Source: Microbacterium sp. BH-3-3-3
Lineage (GTDB): Bacteria > Actinomycetota > Actinomycetes > Actinomycetales > Microbacteriaceae
Reading direction: 5' to 3'
Length of the DNA: 64,000 nucleotides
Assembly: GCF_007679045.1 (NCBI RefSeq)
Contig: NZ_VEFS01000003.1
Span: forward strand, 124,001 to 188,000
Positions 62,916-64,000 of the stretch are shown here, piece after piece; positions within the stretch are counted from its first letter, which is position 1, and each line of letters begins with the position of its first letter. The notes under the pieces are model-generated. The model ran no database searches and was not told the origin of the DNA. It saw only the letters and a program-made list of their open reading frames with translations. The position numbers and the translations under genes were made by a program.

Positions 62916-64000
62916 TGGAAGTGAGCGCGCCGGTCGACCGCCTTCGGGTGGCGAGCGAGCGCGTCGTCGGCCTGATCGCGGGGCGGGAGCTCTCCGCCCT
63001 CGATGATCGCGAGATCGTCGGGGTCATGGCCGAGATCACCGCGGCGCTGAACGCCCTCGACGTGTTGGCGGCGTGTGCGGCCCGGGTGATCGACGCACGG
63101 TCGGCGCGAGAGCTTGGTGGGGCGGGGCTGGCCCAACGACAGGGGCACCGCAACGCGACCGAGTTGCTGCAGACGCTGACCGGGCGGAGCAGGCGCGAGG
63201 TGACGCGGTCGGTCAAGACCGGGGGCGACCTGCTCGATGCCGTAGGCGTCGTGGGTGACGACGGGCCTCGCGACACGGCATCGCCGGTGTCGTCGGCGGG
63301 TGGCGAATGGCTCGAACGGGCCGGCGGGGCGCTGCGTGACGGGGCGCTCAGTCACGCTCAGTTCCAGGCGATCCGCGTGGGGTTGGGTGAGCCGCCGGTC
63401 GAGAGGTATTCCGAGCTCGATCCGGACTTCCTCCCCCGCGCTTGGGTGGCGGCCGTCGAGCGGCTCATCGCCGAAGCGCCGCACCTGCCGGTCGAGGAGT
63501 TGCGGGCGTCCGCGCGGATCGCGCGGGACCGTCTCGACCCGGTCGGGGTGACCCTGCGGTTCGAGGAGCGCTTCGCCGCCCGGTCGTATCGTTCATGGGT
63601 CGACGAGCACGGGCAGCGGCACGGACGGTTCGTGTTCGACGACGATGCGGCGGCCTGGGTCGATGCGATCCTCCAGGCGGCGTTGCGTCCGCGACGGGGT
63701 CCGCGGTTCGTGGATCCGGATGCCGTGGTCGCCGACGCACCCGACGAGCGGTCGGGCGAGCAGATCGCCTACGACACGCTGATGGCCGTCATGCGGACGG
63801 GCGCCGCCGCCGATCCGGCGCAGGCGTTCGGCGACCGGCAACCCGGCGTGCGGATCGTGCTGGAGGCATCGGCGCTGGTGGAGGCTCCGTCGCTGGTGGA
63901 GGGCGAGTCCCCTGGCGCCGAGGCGATGGGTGTCGTGACCACCGTGCGCGGAGTCGGACACCTCGAAGACGGCGGGTCCGCCCTCCCCGGCGGGGTCGTC
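62915..64000 (+). CDS. DUF222 / HNH endonuclease (13E12 repeat family), 3' cut by window
   Basis: The first 362 residues of a DUF222 protein: LIAGRELSALDDREIVGVMAEITAALNALDVLAACAARVIDAR is the typical helical start, followed by GLAQRQGHRNATELLQTLTG, GALSHAQFQAIRVGLG and HGRFVFDDDAAAWVDAIL. The C-terminal HNH nuclease motif would follow beyond 64000. The frame is open to the edge. These multicopy genes correspond to the 13E12 repeats of M. tuberculosis, several of which are SOS-inducible, in agreement with the LexA-like box. Biological role unclear. Confidence 0.85.
   Translation, partial: MEVSAPVDRLRVASERVVGLIAGRELSALDDREIVGVMAEITAALNALDVLAACAARVIDARSARELGGAGLAQRQGHRNATELLQTLTGRSRREVTRSVKTGGDLLDAVGVVGDDGPRDTASPVSSAGGEWLERAGGALRDGALSHAQFQAIRVGLGEPPVERYSELDPDFLPRAWVAAVERLIAEAPHLPVEELRASARIARDRLDPVGVTLRFEERFAARSYRSWVDEHGQRHGRFVFDDDAAAWVDAILQAALRPRRGPRFVDPDAVVADAPDERSGEQIAYDTLMAVMRTGAAADPAQAFGDRQPGVRIVLEASALVEAPSLVEGESPGAEAMGVVTTVRGVGHLEDGGSALPGGVV

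Overview
The window is a stretch of chromosome from a very GC-rich actinobacterium, most likely Microbacterium or a close relative in the Microbacteriaceae. The reasons are strong G/C at third codon positions, the his-trp-lgt-gltBD-pyk gene order, guanylate kinase carrying an N-terminal actinobacterial IHF domain, a helicase-degenerate PriA, a DUF222/HNH (13E12-type) gene, and frequent GGATGCC/GGCATCC heptamers. I see no rRNA, CRISPR array, complete insertion sequence or origin. There is one tRNA, tRNA-Leu(CAA). No gene-free stretch reaches 300 bases; the longest is 4182-4429, upstream of the radical SAM gene.

Layout. Bases 2-5900 hold accessory genes: the end of an S9 peptidase, an HdeD-like membrane protein, an AEC transporter, DUF2127, a dienelactone hydrolase, an azoreductase-like flavoprotein and a radical SAM protein. 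Bases 5915-14806 hold a cluster resembling E. coli ynjBCD-ynjF: an ABC importer (ATPase, two permeases, lipoprotein), a TVP38 protein, a CDP-alcohol phosphatidyltransferase, a MerA-like flavoprotein, a methyltransferase and an MFS exporter. Bases 14878-17255 hold an orphan SigK-like sigma factor, an unknown protein and a GIY-YIG protein, with a less GC-rich look. Bases 17277-27049 are mixed metabolic and transport genes plus a 56-residue unknown.

From 27263 to 62759 the content is mainly core and almost all on the minus strand: polA, an ANTAR regulator, tRNA-Leu, pyk, gltD-gltB, a long hisE-hisG-hisF-hisI-TrpM-HGxxPAAW-trpC-trpB-trpA-lgt run from which trpE is missing, rpe, rsmB-fmt, priA, metK, rpoZ, mihF-gmk, and the complete de novo UMP operon pyrR-pyrB-pyrC-(PH-like)-carA-carB-pyrF. 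The window ends inside a DUF222 gene.

Genes within operons overlap by 1, 4 or 8 bases, so they are probably translationally coupled. Many single genes have a TANNNT box exactly six bases before ATG/GTG, the geometry of leaderless transcripts. The regulatory sites I find most informative are a CNGNGA hexaloop in the pyrR leader (candidate PyrR site), a LexA-like box over the DUF222 start, two large nested palindromes, and a CCCTGAGCCTGTCGAAGGG repeat family that lies between genes and also inside the carA reading frame.
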